Shown here in pieces: positions 8,313-18,826 of a DNA stretch of 64,000 nucleotides. Under the pieces are notes generated by a model. That model made no database searches, was not told the DNA's origin, and saw only the letters and a list, made by a program, of their open reading frames with translations. Every line of letters begins with the position of its first letter. Position 1 is the stretch's first letter. The DNA is from an uncultured Pseudomonadota bacterium (GTDB taxonomy: Bacteria > Pseudomonadota > Gammaproteobacteria > Burkholderiales > Thiobacillaceae): assembly GCA_903835655.1 (NCBI GenBank), contig CAILNT010000007.1, forward strand, positions 1 through 64,000, written 5' to 3'. Made by a program: the position numbers and the translations under genes.

Positions 8313-8398
8313 CGTAGGTCGGGCCAGGCGCGATGCGCCGTGACCCGACGTCCAGAGCACCGTCGGGTTACGCGATAAAGCCGCCGACCCGACTTACG
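8313..8398. repeat. Palindromic repeat between nifH and nifD
   Basis: CGTAGGTCGGG (8313-8323) and CCCGACTTACG (8388-8398) are inverted repeats enclosing smaller CCCGAC/GTCGGG arms. This type of extragenic palindrome sits between the nitrogenase reductase gene and nifD, where a hairpin could protect the 3' end of a nifH-only mRNA. Confidence 0.75.
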
Positions 8399-8402
8399 CT
8401 CG

Positions 8403-9557
<1,155 letters not shown>

Positions 9558-9559
9558 TC

Positions 9560-9907
9560 ATGGCTCAAGATCGACTCGACCGTATCGTCCTCGAAGCCCG
9601 CCGCAACGCCGAGAAACGGGACGCGGGCTACCGGGCGCAGGCACTGAAGTTATTCCCCTGGGTGTGCGGACGCTGTGCGCGCGCTTTCACCCACAGCAAC
9701 CTCCAGCTGCTGGAAGTCCACCACAAGAACAGCAACCACCAGGACAATCCGCCGGACGGCAGCAACTGGGAACTGCTCTGCACCTACTGCCACGAGAATG
9801 AGCACTCCAAGTTGAAGGATCTGGCCGGCCGCACGGACTCGGTGGACACCCCATCGGCCGCCACCTTCAACCCCTTTGCCGGCCTGAAGGGCATGCTGGA
9901 GAAATAG
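9560..9907 (+). CDS. yajD: YajD-type HNH nuclease
   Basis: This 115-residue protein has an HNH fold: CGRC (zinc pair), LEVHHKNSNHQDNPPDGSNW (HH and N of the catalytic motif), and CTYCHENEH (second zinc pair and final H). It resembles the widespread YajD family, whose biological role is not established. AAAGGAAA precedes the start. It reads away from nifH and shares the upstream region holding the nif activator site. Confidence 0.85.
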   Translation: MAQDRLDRIVLEARRNAEKRDAGYRAQALKLFPWVCGRCARAFTHSNLQLLEVHHKNSNHQDNPPDGSNWELLCTYCHENEHSKLKDLAGRTDSVDTPSAATFNPFAGLKGMLEK

Positions 9908-10003
9908 GCTCAGGTCGACTGCCGCGGCGCCCAACCGTGCATGGCCTTACACCGCCCGCTTATGCAAGCCACTGATGCAAGCCACGTCAGGCCATGAACG
10001 GTT

Positions 10004-10024
10004 CCCTCTCCCAAAGGGCGAGGG
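10004..10024. repeat. CTCTCCC-class palindrome upstream of draT
   Basis: CCCTCTCCC and GGGCGAGGG form a short hairpin, the same class as the elements within the nif operon. Confidence 0.5.
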
Positions 10025-10073
10025 GAGCTTCGGACTCGCGCTCGCGACTGGCAAGATAACCCAGCGGCACACC

Positions 10074-10892
10074 ATGTCCCCCAGCCTACCCCGCGCCGTC
10101 AGCCTGCCCGTCAACCGCTGCAACCTGCCGGCGGCGATTCTGGGCAGCCTGACCTTCCAGCGCCATCCCGCCCCGCTGAAGCTCGATGGCGTGGAAGAAT
10201 TGCACCGCCAACTGTTCGCACGGCTGGCCGAGCTCGACAGCGGCGGCGAGCGTGCGGGCGTTTTCACGGCGCACATGAACGCGGCCTTCTGCCTGGAACA
10301 CCCGGAGGAGGCCGGCCATGATGCGGCGTCGCCGCACGGGCGGGCGAAGGCGAATTACCTGAAAGTCCTGCGCGGCTGGGCGTTCGACGCCGACGGGCGC
10401 GAAGGCGCGGTGTTGAAGGGCTGGGTGGAATCGCGTTTTGGCCTACTGCCGCGTCATCACGGCGGGCCGATCCGCGATTTCTCCGGCGCCACCTACCGCC
10501 ATTACCTGGAACAGCGCAGTGGCGGCCTCTACAACACCAACAGCCTGGAAGCGCAGTTCGATCTGCTGTATGCCTGGTGCCAATACGAGCTGCAGCGCCG
10601 CTTCACCGGGGAAACCCATCTCACCTTGTATCGCGGCGTGAACCGGATGGGGGGGTACGAGGTGTTGGCCGAGCCCGGGGCGGATGACACCCGCATCGTA
10701 TTGCTCAACAGCCTCAACTCCTTTACCCGCGAGAGGGAACGAGCCTGCGAATTCGGCGACAGCATCCTGGAAGCCCGGGTACCGCTGCCCAAGGTCTGTT
10801 TCTTCCACGGCCTGCTACCGGGGATGCTGGGCGGCGAAGCGGAATTCGGCGTAATCGGCGGGGTGTACGAGGTGCGCGTTCCGGCGGCGTGA
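10074..10892 (+). CDS. draT: NAD+-dinitrogen-reductase ADP-ribosyltransferase
   Basis: DraT inactivates nitrogenase by transferring ADP-ribose from NAD+ to Arg101 of NifH when ammonium appears or energy falls. The 272-residue protein matches the family throughout (N-terminal SLPVNRCNLPAAILGSLTFQ). It has elements reminiscent of the R-S-E signature of ADP-ribosyltransferases: LYRG, NSFT and GEAEF near the C-terminus. ATG at 10074 begins the conserved region; an open frame upstream from 9975 covers repeat DNA. The gene for the reversing hydrolase DraG, usually next to draT, is not in this window. Confidence 0.93.
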   Translation: MSPSLPRAVSLPVNRCNLPAAILGSLTFQRHPAPLKLDGVEELHRQLFARLAELDSGGERAGVFTAHMNAAFCLEHPEEAGHDAASPHGRAKANYLKVLRGWAFDADGREGAVLKGWVESRFGLLPRHHGGPIRDFSGATYRHYLEQRSGGLYNTNSLEAQFDLLYAWCQYELQRRFTGETHLTLYRGVNRMGGYEVLAEPGADDTRIVLLNSLNSFTRERERACEFGDSILEARVPLPKVCFFHGLLPGMLGGEAEFGVIGGVYEVRVPAA

Positions 10893-10993
10893 AGCCGGTC
10901 GCCATGTTCGTCACTCCCGCGCGGTCGTCACCTCCGCTTCGCCGATCCAACTCGAGGTTGGACTGCCCTCCCGAGGGTGCGCCGGATTTCGGT

Positions 10994-13900
10994 TCAAGCC
11001 GGGGAGATCGGGGCCGACGCGCTATCGTGTGAGGGCGTATCCAGCCATTTCAGCAAGGTCTCAAACAATTTATCCGGATCGACCGGCTTGGCGATATGGT
11101 CGTCCATGCCCGCCTCCAGGCACCTTTTCCGGTCCTCGTCGAAGGCGTTGGCGGTCATCGCCAGGATGGGAAGGTGGCCGCGCCCGGGCAGGGCCCGGAT
11201 GGCACGGGTCGCATCCACGCCGTTCATGTTGGGCATCTGCATGTCCATCAGGATCAGGGCGTAGTCGAAATTTCGTGCCATCTCCAACGCCTGGACGCCG
11301 TCTTCGGCCAGATCCACCGTGAGGCCGACATCTTCCAGCAACCCCTTAGAAACCTCCTGGTTGATCGGTTCGTCCTCGGCCAGCAGGATGCGGGCACCCG
11401 CATGGCGGGTCTTGAGCCGCACTTCGGCCGAGTCGTGTGCCTCTGCCGAGACCGGCTCGGCCGTATCCTGGCCGGCTTTACCCAAACGTGCGGTGAACCA
11501 GAAGGTGCTGCCGCTTCCGGCCTGGCTTTCCACCCCGATCTCGCCGCCCATCAATTGCGTCAGGCGTTTGCTGATCGCCAGGCCCAGGCCCGTGCCGCCA
11601 TATTTTCGGGTCGTCGAGCCATCCGCCTGCTCGAAGGCAGTGAATAGCCGCACCTGATCTTCGGCGCAGATGCCGATGCCCGTGTCCCGCACTTCGAAAC
11701 GCAGCAACACCTCATCCTGACGCTCTTCGGCCAGGCGGACATGCACGCTGATGACGCCTTCCTCGGTGAACTTGACGGCATTGACCGCGAGGTTGAGCAG
11801 GATCTGGCCCAGGCGCAGAGGGTCGCCCAGAAGCGACCGTTGGGCGACTTCCTGCGGTAGATCGACGCGTAGTTCCAGATTCTTGTCCACGGCCTTGTTG
11901 CGGATCAGGCTCATGAGATTTTCCAGTACCTCACCCAGCCTGAAGCCGACCCGTTCCAGGGTGAGACGGTCCGCCTCGATCTTGGAAATGTCGAGAATGT
12001 CGTTGATGACGGCGAGCAGGTGTTGGGATGCTTGAGCGACCATGGACAACTGCTCTCTCTGCTTGGGGTCGGTGGCCCGACGCAAGGCCAAATCCGTCAT
12101 GCCCATGATGCCATTCATCGGCGTGCGCAACTCATGGCTCATGTTGGCGAGGAAAGTGCTCTTGGCACGATTCGCCGCTTCGGCCGAGGTGCGTTCGATG
12201 CGCGTTCTCAACCCCTGGACACCGAACGCCAGATTGGCCGCCAGTTCTTCCAGCAGAGCCACTTCATCCACGCCGAACACGTCGGGTTCGGCGGCGTAGA
12301 CCGTCAGGGCTCCGAGCATTGCCCTCCCGCCGGCCAGCGGCAGAGCGATGCTTGAACGATAACCACGATGCAGGGCCAACGCCCGCCACGGGGCCAAGTT
12401 CGCATTGGTCAGGACATCCTGGTTGACCTGCGTGACCCCGGTTCGGATCGCGCTACCGGTAGGGCCGTGTCCGAACTCCGAGGCTTCATCCCACGACACC
12501 TGAATACTATCCAGATAAGCGTCCTCGTAGCCGGACCGGGCAACGGGACATATCTTTTTTTCGGCGTCGTGCTCGGCGTATCCGACCCAAGCCATCAAAT
12601 ACCCACCTGTTTCAACGACCAGTCGGCAAATATCGGCCAGCAGTTGCGGTTCGTTCTCGGCGCGCACCAGGGTCATGTTGCTCTCGCTCAGGAGGCGGAG
12701 CGCGCGGTTGAGCCGCATATGTTCACTTTCGACGTGCTTGCGCTGCGTGATGTCGGTATGAATGCCGATCATTCGGGTCGCGCCGTGATCGGCATCCCAT
12801 TCCACGATCTTGCCGATGGACTCGAGCCACTTCCAGTCGCCCGATTTGGTTTGGCGGCGATACTCCATCGTGTAGGGCCCGCCATCCGCGGTACATGCCT
12901 GAAATGCCTGGCTGACTGCCTCAATATCCTCGGGATGGACATGTGCCAGCCAATTCGGCAGATCGCTGGAAAACTCTTCCGGAGCGTAGCCGATCATGGG
13001 GGGATATTCCTGGCTGACCTTCACCCGACCGGTACGCAGATCGACATCGAACCAGCTCTGGTTAGCCGCACCCAGGGCCAGGCGCAGCCGTTCCTCGCTT
13101 TCGCCCAAGGACTCTTCCTTCCGTATCTGCTCGGTCACGTCCTCGAATATGGACGCGAACTGATGCTTTGCCGGAGAAAACACGGAAATCGCGAATACCG
13201 CGTCGAGCGGCCCGAACTTCGCCTCGAAACGCGTGGGTTTGCCCGTGATCGCCACGGCCGCGAAGGCTTCCAGATAAGGGATCGAGCCGTACACGGCGCT
13301 GGCCCGGCGCCCGACGAGCGACGACCGGCTCATGCCTGTCATGGCCTCAAATGCGGGATTGACGTCGAGCACGAGGTAATCGACGGGTTCTCCCGAGGGG
13401 TCGCAAACCAGTTCGTGCAGTGCGACCCCCTCGGTCATCGCGGCATAAAGCGAGCGGAACTTCATTTCGCTCTCGCGCAGCGTATCCTCGAGCCGTTTTC
13501 GCTCCGTGAGGTCGTAAAGAATCACGAGGTGAGACTCCCAGCCCATCAGCAAGGCGGCCTCGACCAATACGGTCCTGTCACTTCCATCCTTGCAACGTAT
13601 CGTCACCTCCAGCGGCTCGAAGGGCGTCCGGTCTCGCTGTAACCTTGAAAAACGTTCCTGCCACGCGGTCACGACCCACTTCTGATATGCCGCATCGGGG
13701 TAGGCATGCGCCCACCAGTCGGTCAGCGCGGGAATGTCCTCGAGCACATAGCCGAAAGTACGGGTGAAGGCCGCGTTGAGATGGGTGATATGGTTCTGAT
13801 TGTCGTTCATCGCCATGGGCACCGGAGCGGCTTCTATGATGGCCCGTGATTCGGCTTCACTACGAACGATTTCTGCGGTGCGCTCACGCACACGTTGCTC

Positions 13901-14839
13901 GAGATTGGCGCGTTCTTCCTCGAGTTCAGCGGTGCGACCCCTGACCTGAAGCCGAAGCATGCGGTTCCAGCTGGAAACGCCGGCAACTACCGCGAGAACG
14001 GCAAACAGCGCGGTGCACACGACGAGCCAGAACTGCCAGTCGGAAAAGAGGCTTGGGCTGGAAATGCCGATCCAGCGTTTACGGATGGCCTCCCTCTCGT
14101 TTTCGGTGATTGCATCGAGCCCTTTTTGGAGTATGCCGCGCAACATGGATTGATTGATCGGCGTGGCGATGGCCAACTGAACGCTCAGGTCCGATTCACC
14201 GGCCACGCGCAGATTGGTGATACCGTTTTTCGAGATCAAGAAGGAGGCCGTTGCCAGGTCGATGATGGCCGCATCGGCGCGGCCAAAAGCAACATCGAGC
14301 AGGGCCGAACGGTCGTCTGCGACGATATCCAGCACCAACCCAGGCGAGTTTCGTATGAGGTATTCCGTGACGGCATACTTCTTGACCAGGGAGACGGTCA
14401 ATCCGGCCAGGTCGCTCTCGCGTAACGGACCCGTGCGGTCCTTTCTCACGAGAATAACGTTCGGCACGACGATGAAAGGATCGGTGAACGTCAGGAATTG
14501 CGACCGCTCGGCTGTTTTCGTCACCGCATTGACGATGTTCACTTCGCCCGTGCGAACTTTTCCAAAGATGGCGTCGAGGGAAGGAAATTGCCGCTGTTTG
14601 AACCTGGCGCCGATCTTCGCTTCGATGAGGCGGAGGTAGTCGCTGGCAAGCCCCGCGGGCAGGCCCTGGGTGTCGAGAAAGGAGAAGGGCGCATATCCCG
14701 TTTCGACCGCAAGGACGACGCGTGACTGATTCGCCTCCAGCCAAAGCCGCTCATCCGGGGTCAACCGCGCGTTGCCGCCGTCGGCCCGCGTGCCCGGGAC
14801 GCAGGCCAGCAGCAGGCAGATCAGCGCGAATCGGCGCAT
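10994..14839 (-). CDS. BvgS/EvgS-like hybrid sensor histidine kinase with periplasmic solute-binding domain
   Basis: This is a large inner-membrane kinase of 1281 residues. Order: signal peptide (1-19), solute-binding-protein family 3 domain (about 30-260) that senses a periplasmic ligand, one membrane helix (about 270-292), three PAS-type regions (about 335-715), a GAF domain (about 720-880), HisKA with H902 in [10 protein letters not shown], HATPase with DTGIGI and [11 protein letters not shown], and a receiver with Asp near 1199 (ILMDMQMPN). There is no separate HPt or output regulator next to it, so the phosphate acceptor lies elsewhere. It is convergent with draT. A link to nitrogen fixation is possible only by position. 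Confidence 0.9.
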   Translation of the reverse strand: MRRFALICLLLACVPGTRADGGNARLTPDERLWLEANQSRVVLAVETGYAPFSFLDTQGLPAGLASDYLRLIEAKIGARFKQRQFPSLDAIFGKVRTGEVNIVNAVTKTAERSQFLTFTDPFIVVPNVILVRKDRTGPLRESDLAGLTVSLVKKYAVTEYLIRNSPGLVLDIVADDRSALLDVAFGRADAAIIDLATASFLISKNGITNLRVAGESDLSVQLAIATPINQSMLRGILQKGLDAITENEREAIRKRWIGISSPSLFSDWQFWLVVCTALFAVLAVVAGVSSWNRMLRLQVRGRTAELEEERANLEQRVRERTAEIVRSEAESRAIIEAAPVPMAMNDNQNHITHLNAAFTRTFGYVLEDIPALTDWWAHAYPDAAYQKWVVTAWQERFSRLQRDRTPFEPLEVTIRCKDGSDRTVLVEAALLMGWESHLVILYDLTERKRLEDTLRESEMKFRSLYAAMTEGVALHELVCDPSGEPVDYLVLDVNPAFEAMTGMSRSSLVGRRASAVYGSIPYLEAFAAVAITGKPTRFEAKFGPLDAVFAISVFSPAKHQFASIFEDVTEQIRKEESLGESEERLRLALGAANQSWFDVDLRTGRVKVSQEYPPMIGYAPEEFSSDLPNWLAHVHPEDIEAVSQAFQACTADGGPYTMEYRRQTKSGDWKWLESIGKIVEWDADHGATRMIGIHTDITQRKHVESEHMRLNRALRLLSESNMTLVRAENEPQLLADICRLVVETGGYLMAWVGYAEHDAEKKICPVARSGYEDAYLDSIQVSWDEASEFGHGPTGSAIRTGVTQVNQDVLTNANLAPWRALALHRGYRSSIALPLAGGRAMLGALTVYAAEPDVFGVDEVALLEELAANLAFGVQGLRTRIERTSAEAANRAKSTFLANMSHELRTPMNGIMGMTDLALRRATDPKQREQLSMVAQASQHLLAVINDILDISKIEADRLTLERVGFRLGEVLENLMSLIRNKAVDKNLELRVDLPQEVAQRSLLGDPLRLGQILLNLAVNAVKFTEEGVISVHVRLAEERQDEVLLRFEVRDTGIGICAEDQVRLFTAFEQADGSTTRKYGGTGLGLAISKRLTQLMGGEIGVESQAGSGSTFWFTARLGKAGQDTAEPVSAEAHDSAEVRLKTRHAGARILLAEDEPINQEVSKGLLEDVGLTVDLAEDGVQALEMARNFDYALILMDMQMPNMNGVDATRAIRALPGRGHLPILAMTANAFDEDRKRCLEAGMDDHIAKPVDPDKLFETLLKWLDTPSHDSASAPISPA

Positions 14840-15185
14840 GATTCCGTGCCTACCGACGTTGCGGATGGTTGCTCACCCACGGTTTCATCTGTTCGGTCCT
14901 GTTGACGGGACATGAGGGGGCGTCACTCGAAGCTGGACGCTCAGAGGTGAACGTCGGCCACCGCTACTGCAAGCACCGATTCTACAACCGCGCCCGTCCA
15001 CAAAGGGTCTCGGCCGTGCACAACCCCATCCCGCCGGCCGGTCGCACTGCATCGTCAACCCGACAAAACCCGGCCTTTGCGCTCTATCCGACAGGGCCGT
15101 CGCCACGCCAACCCGCATGGCGCCAGGGCCTTGAGTCGGCCCGTTTCTTGCGATGGTGACTGCGTTCGATAATCAGGAGCTTTCC
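14840..15185. other. Divergent intergenic region, 346 bases
   Basis: This region separates the sensor kinase (reading left) from the SIR2-like gene (reading right). It holds the sigma-54-like promoter at 15137-15151. I found no TGT-N10-ACA NifA site and no protein gene. Confidence 0.5.
15137..15151 (+). promoter_or_regulatory. Candidate sigma-54 promoter of the SIR2-like/hemerythrin pair
   Basis: CGGCCCGTTTCTTGC has GG and GC exactly ten bases apart and a perfect TTGC; the -24 part matches TGGCACG at 5 of 7. It lies 35 bases before the SIR2-like start. Without a visible NifA site the assignment is tentative, but it would place these genes under nitrogen control. Confidence 0.45.
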
Positions 15186-16052
15186 ATGGCGTCAAATCCC
15201 GCAATGGCTTCCATCCTCACCGGCTTGGCCGATGGCAGCGTCGTGCCCTATCTCGGCTGCCACGCCCTCGACGGCGTCACCAATCCCGCCAACGGCCAGG
15301 CCATACCCGCCGATTCCAACAGTCTCATTCTGGCCATGAACGACGGCCGGCCGATGGCGCCCAAACTGATGTATGAATTCCCCCGCGCGGCGATGAATGT
15401 CGAGTTGAAACGCGGTCGTGCGGCGGTCAGCAAGTTTCTCGATCGCACCTACCGAGACACCCTCTGGAGCGCCTCCACACTGCATACCTGGCTGGCCGCA
15501 CAGCATCTGCCCTATATCGTCGACAGCAACCGCGACACCCTGCTACAGCAAGCCTATGCCGACCGCCCGCATACCCTGATCGTCGGCCTGGCGCGCATCG
15601 GCGGCAGCGATTACCGCTTCAAGCTGTTTCAATCGGAGGGGACAGGCAACTACCGCTCCATCGACCAGGATGCGGTGGACGTGACCCTGCCGGTGCTGTT
15701 CAAGCCGCTGGGCACGCCGCTGCCCGAGTCGCACTACATCGCCTCGGACGCGGATTTCGTCGATTACGTCACCGAGTTGATGGGCGGCTTCGGCATACCT
15801 TCCTTCGTCAAGCGCATGCGCCAGGGCAAACGCTATCTCCTGCTGGGCTTGCCGCTCTCCCGCGACACCGAACGCATGGTGTTGTCCGACATCCAGTTTG
15901 GCGCGGCCCAACCCGCAGGCTGGGCCTTGCTGCCGAACGCCAACGACAAGGAAAAACGTTTCCTGAACAAGTTGGGGCTGGAATGGGTGGATGCGGGTAT
16001 CGCCGACCTGCTCGCGGCCGCGCTGCTCGAACTTGAGCAGGAGACGGCCTGA
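15186..16052 (+). CDS. SIR2-fold protein with degenerate active site, nif-linked
   Basis: This 288-residue soluble protein follows the SIR2_2 layout: VVPYLGCHAL in place of the NAD-binding GAGxS loop, LPYIVDSNRDTLLQQAY in place of TNYD, FKPLGT where sirtuins have a KxHG catalytic histidine, and LLLGLPLSRDTERM like the FLGYSxxD motif. The missing histidine and altered loop suggest it may bind a nucleotide without being a classical deacetylase or NADase. The start at 15186 has CAGGAG. It is coupled to the hemerythrin gene (TGATG overlap). Position between draT and stress genes suggests nitrogenase protection, but the function is unknown. Confidence 0.65.
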   Translation: MASNPAMASILTGLADGSVVPYLGCHALDGVTNPANGQAIPADSNSLILAMNDGRPMAPKLMYEFPRAAMNVELKRGRAAVSKFLDRTYRDTLWSASTLHTWLAAQHLPYIVDSNRDTLLQQAYADRPHTLIVGLARIGGSDYRFKLFQSEGTGNYRSIDQDAVDVTLPVLFKPLGTPLPESHYIASDADFVDYVTELMGGFGIPSFVKRMRQGKRYLLLGLPLSRDTERMVLSDIQFGAAQPAGWALLPNANDKEKRFLNKLGLEWVDAGIADLLAAALLELEQETA

Positions 16053-16480
16053 TGCTGCGCTGGGAGGACTCGATCCACGCCCTCGGCGTCGCGGAAATGG
16101 ATGCCACGCATCGTGAATTCACCGCACTGGTCAACCTGCTCGTGGAGTGCGACGACACCGACTTTGCCGCGTTGTTTCAGAAACTGCTCGACCACTGCCG
16201 GCTTCATTTCACCAGCGAAGGCCGCCTGATGCGGATCTCCCGCTTTCCGGCCATGAACGAACACGAGGGCGAGCATCACCGCATCTATGGCGATCTGGTG
16301 CAGATGCATCGCGCCGTGCAACGCGGCCGCCTGGCGCTGCCGCGTGCTTTCGTGAAACAGGGCCTGGAGGAATGGTTCGGCGTGCATCTGGCCAGCATGG
16401 ACGCGGCCCTGGCGGCGCATCTGAAACGGGTGGGCGAAGCGCGGGTGGAGATGAGCGGCGGCTTGCCGGTGTTGGGGTAG
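16052..16480 (+). CDS. Bacteriohemerythrin
   Basis: This 142-residue four-helix protein has the di-iron ligands of hemerythrins: H in MDATHREF, H and E in HCRLHFTSEG, HxxxH in MNEHEGEHH, and H in FGVHLASMDAALAAHL. Hemerythrins bind O2 reversibly; next to nitrogenase genes such a protein may buffer or sense oxygen. Its start overlaps the stop of the SIR2-like gene, so the two are made together. No signal peptide. Confidence 0.88.
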   Translation: MLRWEDSIHALGVAEMDATHREFTALVNLLVECDDTDFAALFQKLLDHCRLHFTSEGRLMRISRFPAMNEHEGEHHRIYGDLVQMHRAVQRGRLALPRAFVKQGLEEWFGVHLASMDAALAAHLKRVGEARVEMSGGLPVLG

Positions 16481-16500
16481 TTGAGCGCGTTTTTCGGCCC

Positions 16501-16522
16501 ATGCTCTGTGTAGCCAGAGCAT
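16501..16522 (+). terminator. Hairpin after the hemerythrin gene
   Basis: ATGCTCTG and CAGAGCAT form a perfect eight-pair stem with a six-base loop, 20 bases after the stop. No T-run follows, so termination is uncertain. A second hairpin (GTGGACGG 16581, CCGTCCAC 16607) lies before moxR. Confidence 0.4.
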
Positions 16523-16630
16523 CCCCGGCCTGACGCACGCGCCGGGCGAGCACATGGTAGATATAGGTCAGTGTGGCCCGGTGGACGGATCAAGGATAAT
16601 CCCCCACCGTCCACTCCTCCACTCGCCGCC

Positions 16631-17587
16631 ATGACCCAACAAACCCGAATCCTGGAACTACGCCAGGCACTGGAAGGCGTCATCGTCGGCCAGGGAAAGT
16701 TGCTCGACCGCCTGGTGATCGGCCTGCTTTGCGGCGGCCACGTGCTAGTGGAGGGCCTCCCCGGCCTAGCCAAGACCACGGCGGTGAAGACGCTGGCCGC
16801 GGGCATCCAGGCGGGTTTCCGGCGCATTCAGTTCACGCCCGACCTGCTGCCGGGCGACCTCACCGGCAGCGACATCTACCGGCCCCAGGACGGCACGTTC
16901 CAGTTTTCCGAAGGCCCTTTGTTCCACGAAATCATACTTGCCGACGAGATCAACCGGGCACCCGCCAAGGTGCAGTCCGCGCTGCTGGAAGCCATGCAGG
17001 AACGACAGATCACGGTGGGCAACCACACCCGTCGGCTGCCCGAACTGTTCATGGTGATGGCCACCCAGAACCCGCTGGAACAGGCGGGCACTTACCCGCT
17101 GCCGGAGGCGCAACTGGACCGCTTCCTGCTGCACGTGCTGCTGGATTACCCGAGTGCCGACGAGGAACTGGAAATCATGCGCCGCGACCGCGCCCGCAAT
17201 TGGGGGGAGATGCCTCCGACGGCGGTGGTGGACGTGGCCTGCGTCCTGGCTGCGCGCGCCGAAGTGCGCCGGGTACACATCGCGCCGGACGTGGAGCGTT
17301 ATCTCGTTTCCCTGGCCCGCGCCACCCGCGAGCCGGGCGTCCACGACGCCGCCTGGGCCGGCAGCGTGGCCGTCGGCGCCAGCCCACGCGCGGCCCTGGC
17401 CCTGGCGCACTCGGCGGCGGCGCTGGCCTGGCTGCGCGGGCGCGACTATGTCAGCCCGGACGACATCCGCGAAATCGCTCCGGACTGCTTGCGCCATCGC
17501 ATCCTCCTCAGCCTGTCCGCGCGACTGAACAAACTCGACCGCGACGCGCTCATCCAGGGATTGATCGACAAGGTGCCGGCGCCGTGA
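16631..17587 (+). CDS. moxR: MoxR-family AAA+ ATPase
   Basis: This 318-residue AAA+ chaperone-like ATPase has Walker A GLPGLAKTT (the usual MoxR variant), Walker B IILADEINRA, sensor 1 MATQNP and a C-terminal lid. MoxR proteins act with VWA-domain partners in assembly or stress tolerance. ATG at 16631 was chosen over the open frame from 16571 because it starts the conserved region. Its stop overlaps the GTG of the DUF58 gene (GTGA). It is the first gene of a seven-gene operon. Confidence 0.93.
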   Translation: MTQQTRILELRQALEGVIVGQGKLLDRLVIGLLCGGHVLVEGLPGLAKTTAVKTLAAGIQAGFRRIQFTPDLLPGDLTGSDIYRPQDGTFQFSEGPLFHEIILADEINRAPAKVQSALLEAMQERQITVGNHTRRLPELFMVMATQNPLEQAGTYPLPEAQLDRFLLHVLLDYPSADEELEIMRRDRARNWGEMPPTAVVDVACVLAARAEVRRVHIAPDVERYLVSLARATREPGVHDAAWAGSVAVGASPRAALALAHSAAALAWLRGRDYVSPDDIREIAPDCLRHRILLSLSARLNKLDRDALIQGLIDKVPAP

Positions 17588-18477
17588 ACGATGCGCCGCC
17601 GCTCCTGTCCGCGGCCGAGATCGCCCAGGTCTGCGCGCAGGCAACGCAACTGCGGGCATATCGCCGCCAGCGCGAAGTCCACGATCATCATGCCGGCGAC
17701 TGGCCCTCGGCCTGGCTGGGCCGGGGGCTGGATTACGAGGAGTCGCGCCCCTATGCAGCCGGCGACGACATCCGCGACATGGATTGGCGCACCACCGCGC
17801 GCAGCGGCCGGCCTTACCTCAAGGTCTACCGCGAGGAACACCAACCCCTGCTGCAACTGGTGGTGGATCGCGGTGCGAGCCTGCGTTTCGGCACCCGACG
17901 CCGGCTCAAGGCGGCCCAGGCGGCACGCGTCGCCCTGCTGCTGGCCTTCGCCGCAACCCAGGACAACCGCGCCCTGGCCGCCACCTTGTGGGATCGGCGC
18001 GACCTCGAATTGCCTCCCCGGCATGGTGAAGCCGGTTTTCTGGCGCTGGCCCTGGCCGTCGCGGCGCCCTGCCCACCGTTGCGTGTGACGCCAGAGCCCA
18101 GCCGCGATCTCGACCGCCTGGCCGGGCTGGCCGCCAATCTGCCGCGCGGAACGCATCTGGTGCTGGTGAGCGATTTTTCCTGGCTGGAGGCCGGGCACGA
18201 GAGTCTGCTCGCGCGCCTGGCGGAACGCCTGGATGTGCTCGCCGTGGGCATCAGCGATCCCGCGGAACGCGCATTACCGGCACTCGGCCTGGCCTGCTTT
18301 CGCGACCTCTCGCAGCCGGGCGTAAGCTGGCTCGATACCAGCCAGCCCGGTCACGGCGAGCGGCTGCGGCAACGACTGGAACGGCGCGTGGAACGCCTCA
18401 CCCGCGCCGGCATCCGGCACGTCGGCATCGGCTGCGAAATCGACGACCTTCTACCCGCCCTCGAAGCTCATGCCTGA
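17584..18477 (+). CDS. DUF58 domain protein
   Basis: This 297-residue protein of the DUF58 family, a regular partner of MoxR, shows the signature RPYAAGDDIRDMDWRTTARSG followed by a VWA-like fold (LQLVVDRGAS, HLVLVSDFSW). It starts at GTG inside the moxR stop, and its end overlaps the next gene by eight bases. The DUF58 protein probably links MoxR to the membrane VWA proteins BatA and BatB. No membrane helices. Confidence 0.88.
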   Translation: MNDAPPLLSAAEIAQVCAQATQLRAYRRQREVHDHHAGDWPSAWLGRGLDYEESRPYAAGDDIRDMDWRTTARSGRPYLKVYREEHQPLLQLVVDRGASLRFGTRRRLKAAQAARVALLLAFAATQDNRALAATLWDRRDLELPPRHGEAGFLALALAVAAPCPPLRVTPEPSRDLDRLAGLAANLPRGTHLVLVSDFSWLEAGHESLLARLAERLDVLAVGISDPAERALPALGLACFRDLSQPGVSWLDTSQPGHGERLRQRLERRVERLTRAGIRHVGIGCEIDDLLPALEAHA

Positions 18478-18826
18478 CCCGCATAGGGATCTCGCCGAGA
18501 TCATCGAACCCGCTTCGCCGCCGGCCACGGCGACGCCGGCCCATTTCATGCGACCACTGGCCCTGGCCGGTGCCGCCGTGTTGCCGCTCCTGGCCCTCTG
18601 GTGGCTGCTGCGGCGGCGCGCACCCTTGCGCGCCTTGCGCCGGCTGGCGCGTTCGCCGGACGTCGCCGCCGCGGCCGCCGCATTGGCGCGTCTGGCCGAA
18701 GGCCACGCGGCGACGACAGCCTGGCGCCAGGAACTGGAGCGCCTGCGCTTCGCGCCGCCGACGCCTGAAGCCGCAAGCACGCTGGCGCGGCTGTGCCGCG
18801 AGGCGGAAAGTTTTCTCGGGGGCTGA
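18470..18826 (+). CDS. Small membrane protein of the Bat operon (DUF4381-like)
   Basis: This 118-residue protein has a proline- and alanine-rich N-terminus, one membrane helix (about residues 31-46, ALAGAAVLPLLALWWLL) and a basic/helical cytoplasmic tail. Its size, topology and position between the DUF58 and BatA genes match DUF4381 proteins. Function unknown; probably a scaffold of the MoxR-Bat complex. Confidence 0.75.
   Translation: MPDPHRDLAEIIEPASPPATATPAHFMRPLALAGAAVLPLLALWWLLRRRAPLRALRRLARSPDVAAAAAALARLAEGHAATTAWRQELERLRFAPPTPEAASTLARLCREAESFLGG

Noticed and set aside
15186-16052. SIR2-fold gene as an anti-phage defence component
   Set aside because: Partner genes of Thoeris, DSR or pAgo-type systems are absent, the active site is degenerate, and the gene is coupled to a hemerythrin beside nitrogen-fixation genes.
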